Position numbers and translations under genes: made by a program
The notes under the pieces: generated by a model
Databases searched by the model: none
The model's input: only the letters and a program-made list of their open reading frames with translations
What the model was told of the DNA's origin: nothing
DNA from: Kluyvera sp040932435
Lineage (GTDB): Bacteria > Pseudomonadota > Gammaproteobacteria > Enterobacterales > Enterobacteriaceae
Reading direction: 5' to 3'
Length of the DNA: 64,000 bases
NCBI RefSeq assembly: GCF_040932435.1
Contig: NZ_JBFQGA010000003.1
Coordinates: 1-64,000 of the forward strand
Shown here: piece after piece, positions 52,888-62,040 of the stretch
How the letters are laid out: every line of letters starts with the position of its first letter
Position numbering within the stretch: the stretch's first letter is position 1

Positions 52888-53032
52888 TTTTTTGGCTTAT
52901 TTTAATGCTCGTAATTAATGGTTAAAGCGAGTACAGTTCACCGCCGTAAAACCGGCGGTGAATGTTAATCCTGCAACATATAGACACGTATATTGTAAAG
53001 AAGATTAAGTTTTAACGCCGTAGCTCTTTGAA

Positions 53033-53050
53033 ACGTGATAGCCGTCAAAC
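53033..53050 (+). promoter_or_regulatory. CRP site of ptsG
   Basis: CGTGA-TAGCCG-TCAAA resembles the TGTGA-N6-TCACA consensus; the same sequence occurs at the E. coli ptsG promoter. Confidence 0.6.
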
Positions 53051-53063
53051 AAAAACCGAGTGA

Positions 53064-53088
53064 TTTATTTTACTCTGTGTAATAAATA
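53064..53088 (+). promoter_or_regulatory. Mlc operator of ptsG
   Basis: The segment reads TTTATTTTACTCTGTG then TAATAAATA, a dyad identical, as far as I recall, to the E. coli ptsG Mlc operator core TTATTTTACTCTGTGTAATA. Confidence 0.75.
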
Positions 53089-53187
53089 AAGGGCGCTTTA
53101 GATGCCCTGTCCCTGGTGAGTCTCTCCCCACTCACTAATGCGTGAAAACGTAGATAAAAGTACAAATACTCAGGAGCACTCCTAATT

Positions 53188-54621
53188 ATGTTTAAGAATG
53201 CATTTGCTAACCTGCAGAAGGTCGGTAAATCGCTGATGCTGCCGGTTTCCGTGCTGCCTATCGCAGGTATCCTGCTGGGCGTCGGTTCCGCAAACTTCAG
53301 CTGGCTGCCAGCCGTCGTTTCTCATGTTATGGCAGAAGCAGGCGGTTCTGTTTTTGCTAACATGCCGCTTATCTTCGCTATCGGTGTGGCATTAGGCTTC
53401 ACCAATAACGACGGTGTATCCGCACTCGCCTCCGTCGTCGCTTACGGCATCATGGTGAAAACCATGGCTGTGGTTGCGCCACTGGTACTGCATCTGCCGG
53501 CCGAAGAAATTGCCGCTAAACACTTGGCTGATACCGGTGTTCTTGGCGGTATCATCTCCGGTGCTATTGCTGCGTACATGTTCAATCGCTTCTACCGTAT
53601 CAAGCTGCCAGAATATCTGGGCTTCTTTGCCGGTAAGCGTTTTGTTCCGATTATCTCAGGTCTGGCCGCGATCTTTACCGGCGTAGTCCTGTCCTTCATC
53701 TGGCCACCAATCGGTACGGCTATCCAGACCTTCTCTCAGTGGGCGGCTTACCAGAACCCGGTTGTGGCGTTTGGTATCTACGGCTTCATCGAGCGTTGCC
53801 TGGTGCCATTTGGTCTGCACCATATCTGGAACGTTCCATTCCAGATGCAAATTGGTGAATACACCAACGCAGCAGGCCAGGTCTTCCATGGCGACATTCC
53901 TCGCTACATGGCAGGCGACCCAACTGCGGGCAAACTGTCCGGCGGCTTCCTGTTCAAAATGTACGGCCTGCCAGCTGCAGCTATTGCTATTTGGCATTCA
54001 GCAAAACCAGAAAACCGCGCGAAAGTGGGCGGTATTATGATCTCCGCTGCGTTGACCTCGTTCCTGACCGGTATTACCGAGCCAATCGAGTTCTCCTTCA
54101 TGTTCGTTGCGCCGATCCTGTACATCATCCACGCGATTCTGGCGGGTCTGGCATTCCCTATCTGTATTCTGCTGGGTATGCGTGACGGTACGTCGTTCTC
54201 ACACGGCCTTATCGACTTTATCGTACTGTCCGGTAACAGCAGCAAACTGTGGCTGTTCCCGATCGTCGGTATTTGCTATGCGATCGTGTACTACGTTGTC
54301 TTCCGTGTGCTGATTAAAGCACTGGACCTGAAAACTCCGGGCCGTGAAGATAACACTGAAGATGCTAAAGCAACCGCAACCAGTGAAATGGCTCCGGCGC
54401 TGATTGCAGCCTTCGGCGGTAAAGAAAACATCACGAACCTTGATGCATGTATCACCCGTCTGCGCGTCAGCGTAGCTGACGTAGCAAAAGTTGATCAGGC
54501 TGGCCTGAAGAGACTGGGCGCTGCAGGTGTGGTTGTTGCAGGTTCCGGCGTTCAGGCAATCTTCGGTACTAAATCCGATAACCTGAAAACCGAGATGGAC
54601 GACTACATTCGCAATAACTAA
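53188..54621 (+). CDS. ptsG: PTS glucose permease, EIICB-Glc
   Basis: 477 residues, the E. coli length. Inner-membrane glucose transporter and phosphotransferase: an EIIC domain with about ten helices (residues 1-380), a linker, and a C-terminal EIIB domain whose phosphorylated Cys is in NLDACITRLRV. The GITEPIEFSFMFV motif is the conserved sugar-binding loop. Partners are EIIA-Glc (Crr), HPr and EI. Confidence 0.97.
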   Translation: MFKNAFANLQKVGKSLMLPVSVLPIAGILLGVGSANFSWLPAVVSHVMAEAGGSVFANMPLIFAIGVALGFTNNDGVSALASVVAYGIMVKTMAVVAPLVLHLPAEEIAAKHLADTGVLGGIISGAIAAYMFNRFYRIKLPEYLGFFAGKRFVPIISGLAAIFTGVVLSFIWPPIGTAIQTFSQWAAYQNPVVAFGIYGFIERCLVPFGLHHIWNVPFQMQIGEYTNAAGQVFHGDIPRYMAGDPTAGKLSGGFLFKMYGLPAAAIAIWHSAKPENRAKVGGIMISAALTSFLTGITEPIEFSFMFVAPILYIIHAILAGLAFPICILLGMRDGTSFSHGLIDFIVLSGNSSKLWLFPIVGICYAIVYYVVFRVLIKALDLKTPGREDNTEDAKATATSEMAPALIAAFGGKENITNLDACITRLRVSVADVAKVDQAGLKRLGAAGVVVAGSGVQAIFGTKSDNLKTEMDDYIRNN

Positions 54622-54651
54622 GTTATTGGTAGTCGCAGTATTGGGGAGACT

Positions 54652-54677
54652 AAGGCAGCCGAATGGCTGCCTTTTTT
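54652..54677 (+). terminator. Rho-independent terminator after ptsG
   Basis: Stem AAGGCAGCC / GGCTGCCTT, loop GAAT, then T run. Confidence 0.88.
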
Positions 54678-54690
54678 ATGTCCAGAGCGG

Positions 54691-54770
54691 GGTGCCGGAT
54701 GGCGGCTGCGCCTTATCCGGCCTACATGTTATGCAGCCGTAGGCTGGATAAGCGTGAGCGCCATCCGGCA
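54691..54770. repeat. REP pair between ptsG and fhuE
   Basis: Two REP units in opposite orientation (GGTGCCGGATGGCGGCTGCG...ATCCGGCC and GTAGGCTGGATAAGCGTGAG...CCATCCGGCA) in the convergent gap. Confidence 0.9.
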
Positions 54771-54796
54771 AAAAAAAGGAGCCTATTGGCTCCTTT
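54771..54796 (-). terminator. Rho-independent terminator after fhuE
   Basis: On the - strand AAGGAGCC / GGCTCCTT with loop AATA and a following run of T. Confidence 0.85.
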
Positions 54797-54814
54797 CCAT
54801 TTCATCCTAGCCCG

Positions 54815-56998
54815 TTAGAACTGATAGCTTGCCGTCACGCTAACGTTGCGCGGTTCGCCATAAACAATAGAACCGTCGATATTGGTATCGTAGGTTTTAT
54901 CGAACAGGTTGTTCAGGTTGCCCTGTACGGAGAAGTTTTTGGTCACCTGGTAGCGGGTGAACAAATCAACCAGCGCGTAGCTGCCTTGCTCGGCACGGAA
55001 GGTGCCATACGCGGTCACGGTGTCTTTATAGATACGGTTTTGCCAGTTTACCCCACCGCCGACGGTCAGTTCAGGCATGGCCGGCAGACGGTAGCGGGTG
55101 AACAGTTTCACGCTGGTGCGTGGCAGGTTCGGGTTCACCGCGTTGCCTTCGTTGTCTTCAGCAACATAGCGGGTCGCACCAAAGGTCATCTGCCAGTTAT
55201 CGGTCAGCGCACCGTTGATTTCAAACTCAACGCCTTTGCTGACGGTGCCGTCGACGGTGGTATAGGCATTTTCACCGTTGCCGCCGGAAATTGGCACACC
55301 ACTATCTTGTCCCAGGTTATCCTGCTCAATGCGGAATACCGCAAGGCTGGTGGTCAGACGGCTGTCCAACCAGTCGGATTTAAGCCCCATCTCGTAGTTG
55401 TTGCCGGTGATTGGCTTCAGGTATGTGCCCGAGCTGTCACGGACGTTCTGCGGCTGGAAGATGGAGGTGTAGCTGGCGTAAGTTGACCAGTTATCGTTAA
55501 TGTCAAAAACCAGACCCGCGTACGGCGTCGTATGGTTTTGCTCCATGTTGTAGGTCAGCGTATCCACGCTCCAATTGGTGTAACGCGCACCAACAATCAG
55601 GTGCAGTGGGTCAGCAAGCGTAATGCGCGTAGCGGCGTACAGCGACTTCATGCGCGTGGTGTCATCTTGCGCTAGGCTCTGCGGTTTCCAGTTGGTTTCT
55701 GGGAAGCTGGCGCTGTTGAAGTTATCAAAGTTGCCAATCTGGTCTGGGAAGACGTTATCCCAAGAGCTGAAGTAGCGGTTGTTCTGTTTGCTGTAGCTGC
55801 CACCCAGCATCAGGTTATGCTGGCGGCCGAACAAGTCGTAGCTGCCGTCGGCGTACAGGTCCAGCGCATCCACTTTACGTTTGCCGCTGTTCCAGCCGGT
55901 GCCACCTACGTACTCATAATCCGGGCCGTAGCTGCCATACGGACCAATCAATTTACCGTCAGCTTTGTTAACGTAGGCATCGATGTACATCATTTTGCTG
56001 TCGAACTTCACCTCGGAATGGGTGGCGTTTAACGTGGCCTGCCAGGTATCGGCAAAGCGCTGCGTTAGCGTCATGAAGACTTTGTTGATGTCTTTATCGT
56101 TGTAGGCCCAATCCGGTGAGGTACTGTGTGCGCGGTCGTAATGATTGGTGCTGCCGTCAGTGTTCCAGCGCGGCAGGCCGCCCCAGGTTGGGCTGTCGAT
56201 ATTTATACGTTGATATTCATATCCCACCGACATGCTGGTGGTGTCCCCCAGATCCGCATCTAAGATCCCGGAGAAGAAAATTTTGTCGTTGTTGTAGCGG
56301 TCGAGCCAGGAGTCGTTGTTCTGGTAACCGGCAACAATACGCGCGCGAATATTGCCATCTTCGGTCAGCGGGCTTTGCAGGTCGGTGACGTAACGTTGCT
56401 TATTCCAGCTACCATATTCAGCGGAAATATCGCCTTTAAATTCTTTGCTGGTGGCGTGTTTACGGATCATGTTAATGGAGGCGGAAGGATTCCCCGTCCC
56501 GGTCATGAGGCCATTCGCCCCACGTACCACTTCCACACGTTCGAACAACGCGGTATCGGAGAGCGCGTCACCTAGGTTCCAGCGCGATTCAAAATAGGTC
56601 GGAATGCCATCGACCATGTAGTTATCAATTTGAAAGCCGCGAGAGAAGTAGCTGGTACGGTCGGAGTCAGCCTGACTGCTGGTGATGCCAATGGTATTGT
56701 TCATCACGTCACCAAGCGTTTGCAGCTGCTGATCTTGCATACGTTGTTCGTTGATGATGCTAACCGATTGCGGAATATCGCGCTGAACCATCTGCATCTT
56801 AGTCCCTGCAGTGGTGGCTTTTACGCTGTAGTCCTGATCTTGTGTATCGCTGCTGTTGTCCGCTGAGCCTTCAACAATGATAGTGTCTTCGGTCTTATCC
56901 GCTGCGTGACCAATCTGAGGATAAAGAGCCAGTGCGATGCCCATGGCGAGCAGGGACGGAGCGATACGCCCATCCCGGGTGTTGGAAGTGAAAGACAT
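54815..56998 (-). CDS. fhuE: TonB-dependent ferric siderophore receptor FhuE
   Basis: 727 residues (E. coli 729). Outer-membrane receptor for ferric coprogen, ferric rhodotorulic acid and ferrioxamine B. Signal peptide ending QIGHAADK, TonB box region EDTIIVEGS, plug domain (QRDIPQSVSIINEQRMQDQQ; RGFQIDNYMVDGIPTYF), and a 22-strand barrel ending in VTASYQF with terminal Phe. High identity to E. coli throughout. A Fur-like box lies upstream. Confidence 0.97.
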   Translation of the reverse strand: MSFTSNTRDGRIAPSLLAMGIALALYPQIGHAADKTEDTIIVEGSADNSSDTQDQDYSVKATTAGTKMQMVQRDIPQSVSIINEQRMQDQQLQTLGDVMNNTIGITSSQADSDRTSYFSRGFQIDNYMVDGIPTYFESRWNLGDALSDTALFERVEVVRGANGLMTGTGNPSASINMIRKHATSKEFKGDISAEYGSWNKQRYVTDLQSPLTEDGNIRARIVAGYQNNDSWLDRYNNDKIFFSGILDADLGDTTSMSVGYEYQRINIDSPTWGGLPRWNTDGSTNHYDRAHSTSPDWAYNDKDINKVFMTLTQRFADTWQATLNATHSEVKFDSKMMYIDAYVNKADGKLIGPYGSYGPDYEYVGGTGWNSGKRKVDALDLYADGSYDLFGRQHNLMLGGSYSKQNNRYFSSWDNVFPDQIGNFDNFNSASFPETNWKPQSLAQDDTTRMKSLYAATRITLADPLHLIVGARYTNWSVDTLTYNMEQNHTTPYAGLVFDINDNWSTYASYTSIFQPQNVRDSSGTYLKPITGNNYEMGLKSDWLDSRLTTSLAVFRIEQDNLGQDSGVPISGGNGENAYTTVDGTVSKGVEFEINGALTDNWQMTFGATRYVAEDNEGNAVNPNLPRTSVKLFTRYRLPAMPELTVGGGVNWQNRIYKDTVTAYGTFRAEQGSYALVDLFTRYQVTKNFSVQGNLNNLFDKTYDTNIDGSIVYGEPRNVSVTASYQF

Positions 56999-57090
56999 GA
57001 TAAGTCCTTAATCTAACGGTAGTTATTATTCTCCGAGGCTCTGCGGCCGCGGTCGATTTATGCCACTCGCAAATCTGCGTTGTGAATGCA

Positions 57091-57109
57091 AATGAGAAAT
57101 ATACGCATT
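57091..57109 (-). promoter_or_regulatory. Candidate Fur box of fhuE
   Basis: AATGAGAAATATACGCATT is an imperfect 19-bp dyad with AATG...CATT ends, like the Fur consensus. It is about 95 bases from the fhuE start, which is far for a Fur operator unless the leader is long. Confidence 0.45.
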
Positions 57110-57221
57110 TTTATTGAGATGTAAACAAAAGTAAGCAGAGAAATTAAGCAAAATAAAACGGGTTTTCACTACGTCAATGGTGATAAGGGGAGGGGATTGT
57201 TGAGGAAAAAGACTGGATAGT

Positions 57222-57270
57222 GCTGCGCTTATCCGGCCGACAATCAGGGAACGTTTGCCGGATAAGCGAT
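57222..57270. repeat. REP element between fhuE and mfd
   Basis: TGCTGCGCTTATCCGGCC and TTTGCCGGATAAGCGATGG form a REP pair. It sits at the joint where the E. coli hinT-to-ycfS block is absent. Confidence 0.85.
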
Positions 57271-57279
57271 GGATTACCC

Positions 57280-60200
57280 TCAGGCGAGGGCGTTTTCTTC
57301 GAGCTGGTGCATAAACTGGCGAACCCAGTCCATACGGGTTTTCCGATCGCCGAGCTCTTGGAAGAACTTCAGTCGGGTTGGGCCGTCCAGACGGAAGTGT
57401 TGCGGCTGTTTTTGCAGTAGCCCAATAAGCCATGTTGGGTTGACATGGTTCTTCTCGGCAAATTCAATCACGCCGCCTTTTTCATTGCCTTCCAGCTTAC
57501 GGATCCCCAGCTTTTGCGCCTGCTGGCGCAGACGGGCGATATCCAGCAGGTTGCGCGCCGCATCTGGCAGCAGGCCAAAGCGATCAATGAGCTCGACTTT
57601 AATCTCATCAAGCTCGTTTTCGCCTTTGGCACTGGCAATGCGTTTGTAGAAGGATAAACGCGTATTCACATCCGGAATATAGTCATCCGGTAACAGCGAT
57701 GGCATCCGCAGCTCAACCTCGGTTTGCTGGCTGGTGAGATCTTCCAGCGATGGCTCGCGGCCTTCCTTCAGCGCATCGACGGCATTTTCCAGCATCTCCA
57801 TATACAGCGAGAAACCGATAGATTCCATCTGCCCGCTTTGTCCTTCACCCAGCAGTTCGCCCGCGCCACGAATTTCCAGATCGTGCGTCGCCAGCGCAAA
57901 ACCGGCGCCTAAATCTTCCAGCGAAGCGATGGCTTCCAGACGTTTTTGTGCATCGGTAGTCATTGCTTTTGGATGCGGCGTCAGCAGCCAGGCGTAGGCC
58001 TGGTGATGAGAACGGCCGACACGCCCGCGCAGCTGATGCAGCTGTGCTAGGCCGAAATGGTCGGCGCGCTCAATGATAATTGTGTTGGCGGTTGGAATAT
58101 CGATACCGGTTTCGATGATGGTGGTACACACCAGCACATTAAAACGCTGGTGGTGGAAGTCATTCATCACCCGTTCCAGCTCGCGCTCACGCATCTGGCC
58201 ATGGCCGATGGCAATGCGTGCTTCCGGCACCAGTTCTGCCAACGTATCGGCTTTTTTCTGGATGTTTTCCACGTCGTTGAACAGGTAATACACCTGACCC
58301 CCGCGCAGTGTTTCACGCAAAATCGCCTCGCGAACCACCAGAGCGTCATATTCACGAACGAAGGTTTTTACCGCCAGGCGACGTGCCGGTGGCGTGGCAA
58401 TGATTGACAGGTCGCGCATGCCGCTCATCGCCATATTCAGGGTTCGCGGAATAGGGGTAGCGGTGAGGGTCAAAATATCGACGTCGGCGCGCATCGCTTT
58501 GATACGCTCCTTGTGACGAACGCCGAAGCGGTGCTCTTCATCGACGATGAGCAGACCAAGATCGCGGAGCTTTACGTCGCTCTGCAGCAGCTTGTGGGTG
58601 CCGATCAGAATATCGATTTTGCCTTCAGCGGCTTCTTGCAGAATCTGTGTTTGCTCTTTGGCGCTGCGGAAACGGGACAGCATCTCGATACGCACCGGCC
58701 AATTGGCAAAGCGATCGCGGAAGTTATCGTAGTGCTGCTGAGCCAGCAGGGTCGTTGGTACCAGCACCGCTACCTGCTTGTGGTTTTCAACCGCCAGGAA
58801 GGCCGCGCGCATCGCCACTTCGGTTTTGCCAAAGCCAACGTCGCCACACACCAAGCGATCCATTGCCAGCGGCTGGCACATATCGCTGAGCACGGCATTA
58901 ATGGCCTGCGCTTGGTCCGGCGTGGTTTCAAACGGGAAGCTGTCGCAGAACAGCTGATACTGCTCGCGGTCGTGTTTAAAGGCAAAACCTTCCTTCGCGG
59001 CGCGCTGGGCGTAGATATCCAGTAACTCTGCTGCCACGTCGCGGACTTTCTCGGCGGCTTTTTGCCGTGCGCGTGACCATGCGTCGCCGCCCAATTTATG
59101 CAGCGGCGCGCTTTCGTCTGCGCCACCGGCGTAGCGGCTAATCAAATGCAGTGAGGACACCGGGACGTAAAGCTTGGCGTCGTTGGCGTACATCAGCATC
59201 AGGTATTCGGCGGTGATCCCGCCGGTTTCCAGCGTTTGCATTCCGGCATAGCGGCCGACACCGTGTTCAAGATGCACCACCGGCTGGCCAATATGCAGCT
59301 CGGCAAGGTTGCGAATTAAGGTATCGGGGTTGATGGTCCGACGTGCATCCTGACGGCGACGGGCCACGCGCTCACCGAGCAAATCGCTTTCGCAAATCAG
59401 CGCCCGGTTGTTTTGCGTATCGATAAATCCGTGCTCAGCCGCACCGAGCATCAGATAGCGCTGGTTACCTGCGGCGTCATCCAGACGCTCAATGCGTTTT
59501 GGCGCGAGTTTAATCCGCGCCAGCAACTCGCCAAGCGCTTCACGCCGCCCCTCACTTTCCACCGAAAAAATCACCGGGCCGGTAAAGCTCTCGACGAATT
59601 TTCGCAGGTTCTCCAGTGGGGATTTATTCTGTGCCTGCACCGAAAGGTCCGGCAGCGGCTGGAAGCCCAGATTAACGTGGGCCGCCTTTTTGGCCAGATG
59701 TTCGGTTTTAAGCTGGATTCGCGGCCATTTTTTCAGCTCGCTATTAAGCTCTTCGGTGCGCAGCCATAGTTGGGCTGGCGGCAACAGCGGACGCATAGGA
59801 TCGACGCCGCGATTTTCAAAACGCGCCTGTGCATCAGTCTGGAAACGGTTGGCGCTGGCTTCGATGTCGCCGGTATTCACCAACAGTGTGTTGGCCGGGA
59901 AATAGCTGAACAGCGCTGGCAGCGGCTCACTAAAGAATAGCGGTTGCCAATATTCGATGCCCGCCGGTAGCGTGCCTTTGCTGACCTGCTGATAGATATG
60001 CTCCGCGTCGCGCTTGACGTCGAACTTATCGCGCCACTGGCTGCGGAACAGCTCAATGGCCGTTTTGTCGGTCGGAAATTCGTGGGCCGGAAGCAGGTTA
60101 ATGGCTTCGACTTCTTCCAGCGTGCGCTGACTGTCGACGTCGAAGACGCGCAGGCTGTCGATTTCATCATCGAAAAAATCCAGTCGGTACGGCTGATCGC

Positions 60201-60726
60201 TGCCCATTGGATAGAGGTCAAGCAACGCGCCACGGGTGGCATATTCACCGTGTTCCATGACCTGATCGACATGACGATAGCCCGCGCTATCAAGCTGACT
60301 GCGTAGAGCGTCACGCGATAGCCGTTGACCTTTTTTCATCACCAGCGCGTGGCCGTGCAGGAAAGCGTGCGGGCAAACGCGCTGCATGAGGGTGCTTACT
60401 GGGACGATCAGCACGCCGCGTTGCATGGTTGGCAGTTGGTAGAGCGTTGATAGACGTGAGGAGATAATGTCCTGATGCGGGGAGAAACTGTCATAAGGCA
60501 GCGTTTCCCAGTCGGCAAGGTTCATCACCAGCGTATCGGTGAACTGACCGATTTCATCATGTAAACGTAGGGCGTTTTGCATATCCGGGGCGATTAACAC
60601 CACCGGGCCGGGATGCTGTTCGGCTATCTCTGCAACCAGCGTGGCGCAGGCGGCACCGGTTAGTTCGCCAAGCAGACGCTGTTCGCCAGCTTTCGTGGGT
60701 AGGGCATAACGGGCATGTTCAGGCAT
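57280..60726 (-). CDS. mfd: Transcription-repair coupling factor Mfd
   Basis: 1148 residues, the E. coli length. Displaces RNA polymerase stalled at lesions and recruits UvrA. N-terminal UvrB-homology region, the RNA polymerase-interacting domain near the middle (GVGRYAGMQTLETGG; LYVPVSSLHLISRYAG), then the translocase with Walker A GDVGFGKTEVA, Walker B DEEHRFGVRHKE, and GRVGRSHHQAYAW. C-terminal autoinhibitory domain ends in FMHQLEENALA. No partner gene in the same operon is visible. Confidence 0.97.
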   Translation of the reverse strand: MPEHARYALPTKAGEQRLLGELTGAACATLVAEIAEQHPGPVVLIAPDMQNALRLHDEIGQFTDTLVMNLADWETLPYDSFSPHQDIISSRLSTLYQLPTMQRGVLIVPVSTLMQRVCPHAFLHGHALVMKKGQRLSRDALRSQLDSAGYRHVDQVMEHGEYATRGALLDLYPMGSDQPYRLDFFDDEIDSLRVFDVDSQRTLEEVEAINLLPAHEFPTDKTAIELFRSQWRDKFDVKRDAEHIYQQVSKGTLPAGIEYWQPLFFSEPLPALFSYFPANTLLVNTGDIEASANRFQTDAQARFENRGVDPMRPLLPPAQLWLRTEELNSELKKWPRIQLKTEHLAKKAAHVNLGFQPLPDLSVQAQNKSPLENLRKFVESFTGPVIFSVESEGRREALGELLARIKLAPKRIERLDDAAGNQRYLMLGAAEHGFIDTQNNRALICESDLLGERVARRRQDARRTINPDTLIRNLAELHIGQPVVHLEHGVGRYAGMQTLETGGITAEYLMLMYANDAKLYVPVSSLHLISRYAGGADESAPLHKLGGDAWSRARQKAAEKVRDVAAELLDIYAQRAAKEGFAFKHDREQYQLFCDSFPFETTPDQAQAINAVLSDMCQPLAMDRLVCGDVGFGKTEVAMRAAFLAVENHKQVAVLVPTTLLAQQHYDNFRDRFANWPVRIEMLSRFRSAKEQTQILQEAAEGKIDILIGTHKLLQSDVKLRDLGLLIVDEEHRFGVRHKERIKAMRADVDILTLTATPIPRTLNMAMSGMRDLSIIATPPARRLAVKTFVREYDALVVREAILRETLRGGQVYYLFNDVENIQKKADTLAELVPEARIAIGHGQMRERELERVMNDFHHQRFNVLVCTTIIETGIDIPTANTIIIERADHFGLAQLHQLRGRVGRSHHQAYAWLLTPHPKAMTTDAQKRLEAIASLEDLGAGFALATHDLEIRGAGELLGEGQSGQMESIGFSLYMEMLENAVDALKEGREPSLEDLTSQQTEVELRMPSLLPDDYIPDVNTRLSFYKRIASAKGENELDEIKVELIDRFGLLPDAARNLLDIARLRQQAQKLGIRKLEGNEKGGVIEFAEKNHVNPTWLIGLLQKQPQHFRLDGPTRLKFFQELGDRKTRMDWVRQFMHQLEENALA

Positions 60727-60844
60727 AGTCAGCGCACGTTCTCCAGAAAAAAAACCGTGTTATTCACGGTAATAATATCAATTTTATGATCTTATTATCC
60801 GTGATGGCGGCGGGAGTGCAACCGCTGAAAATGACGATATTGCC

Positions 60845-61771
60845 TCAGATAAGCGGTTTACGCTGTCGGCTGAGTTTGCGGTATTGCTGTGGCGACATGC
60901 CGACCAGCTTACTGAATGTGCTGTAAAAACGGCTGCTCGAGCGAAAGCCAGCGGTCATGGCGACGTCGAGAATGGTTTTATCGGTGTCGCTCAACAGGGC
61001 GCGCACGTGGTTGATACGCATCGCGGTGATGTACTGCTTTAAGGTGAGCTGCATCACCCGCTGGAAAATGCCCATCGCATAGTTGGCGTTGAGTTTAACG
61101 TGATCCGCGACGTCGTTAATGGTCAGCGCCTGATCGTAATTGTCGGCAATAAATCCCAGCATCTGACTGACATAAAACTGCGCATGGCGCGAGACGCTAT
61201 TTTTATGCGTTCGTGATGTTTTATTGAGCAAAATAGGCTGCCAGCCTGACAGACTAAAGCGCTTGAGCATCAGGCCGATTTCATCGACGGCGAGCTGACG
61301 TACCTGCTCATTTGGGCTGCTCATCTCCTGCTGCCAGCGCAGAATTTCAAAGGTGCTGAGCTGCTGAGTCGCTAACGACTTAATCACCATTCCGTGGGTG
61401 ACATGGTTAATCAACTCGCGGTCAAGCGGCCAAGAAAGGAACTGGTGCATTGGCAGGCTGAAAATAGCCATCTGCTGGCAATGGCCGATATGCGTGAGCT
61501 GATGCGGAGTGCAGGCCCAGAACATGGTGATATGGCCTTGCTCTATCCGCACGACTTCGTTGTTGATCAGGTATTCCACGTCACCGTCAAACGGTACGTT
61601 GACTTCCACTTGTCCGTGCCAGTGGCTGGTGGGCATCACGTGCGGGCGGCGAAGCTCAATATCCATACGCTGATATTCGGAATAGAGCGACAACGGACTA
61701 CGGGTCTGTTTTTCATCGCCATTGCACATATGCGGATCGGGCGGGAGAAAGATTATCGGCTCGGTACTCAT
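60845..61771 (-). CDS. melR: Melibiose operon regulator MelR
   Basis: 308 residues (E. coli 302). AraC-family activator of melAB responding to melibiose. Cupin-like N-terminal part (HGQVEVNVPFDGDVEYLINN; GHITMFWACTPHQLT), then two helix-turn-helix motifs in the last 100 residues (LTINDVADHVKLNANYAMGI; ILDVAMTAGFRSSSRFYSTF). Strong identity to E. coli MelR. The start MSTEPIIFL is about 8 residues longer than E. coli; a frame extending another 77 codons crosses the promoter and is not used. Confidence 0.95.
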   Translation of the reverse strand: MSTEPIIFLPPDPHMCNGDEKQTRSPLSLYSEYQRMDIELRRPHVMPTSHWHGQVEVNVPFDGDVEYLINNEVVRIEQGHITMFWACTPHQLTHIGHCQQMAIFSLPMHQFLSWPLDRELINHVTHGMVIKSLATQQLSTFEILRWQQEMSSPNEQVRQLAVDEIGLMLKRFSLSGWQPILLNKTSRTHKNSVSRHAQFYVSQMLGFIADNYDQALTINDVADHVKLNANYAMGIFQRVMQLTLKQYITAMRINHVRALLSDTDKTILDVAMTAGFRSSSRFYSTFSKLVGMSPQQYRKLSRQRKPLI

Positions 61772-62040
61772 CGTAACTCCATTTCCTGAATTATCAGAAT
61801 CATGCCAGCTTTTGCCGAGTCGCGCCGAGGATCCGGGCACAAATTCAGCATCTGATATTGATAATAGAATGAAAGCGAGGCCGGATACTCTGCTTTTCCG
61901 GTGATTTTGTCCCAAAACCTCAGATCTCAATCTGGCTCGCATAGGATCTGAGTTTATGGGAATGCTCCTTACGGAAGCTGGAAGTTTTTCGCCGAACCGC
62001 ATGCCACCATTATCTCGTTCACTACTGTTTCGGGAGAGTC
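61772..62040. promoter_or_regulatory. melR-melA divergent control region
   Basis: 269 bases with no gene, between two divergent starts. Contains an 8-bp inverted repeat CTCAGATC/GATCTGAG at 61919-61952. In E. coli the corresponding region holds five MelR sites and CRP sites; I cannot place them with confidence here. Confidence 0.6.

Larger units (their letters stand above)
52888..53187 (+). promoter_or_regulatory. ptsG control region and leader
   Basis: No gene is present in these 300 bases. From about 53033 the sequence follows the E. coli ptsG upstream region closely, with a CRP site, a Mlc operator, and the SgrS pairing region around the ribosome site (CTCAGGAGCACTCCTAATT) just before ATG. 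It is thus expected to be activated by CRP-cAMP, repressed by Mlc, and silenced post-transcriptionally by SgrS when sugar-phosphate accumulates; the sgrS gene is not in this window. Confidence 0.75.
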
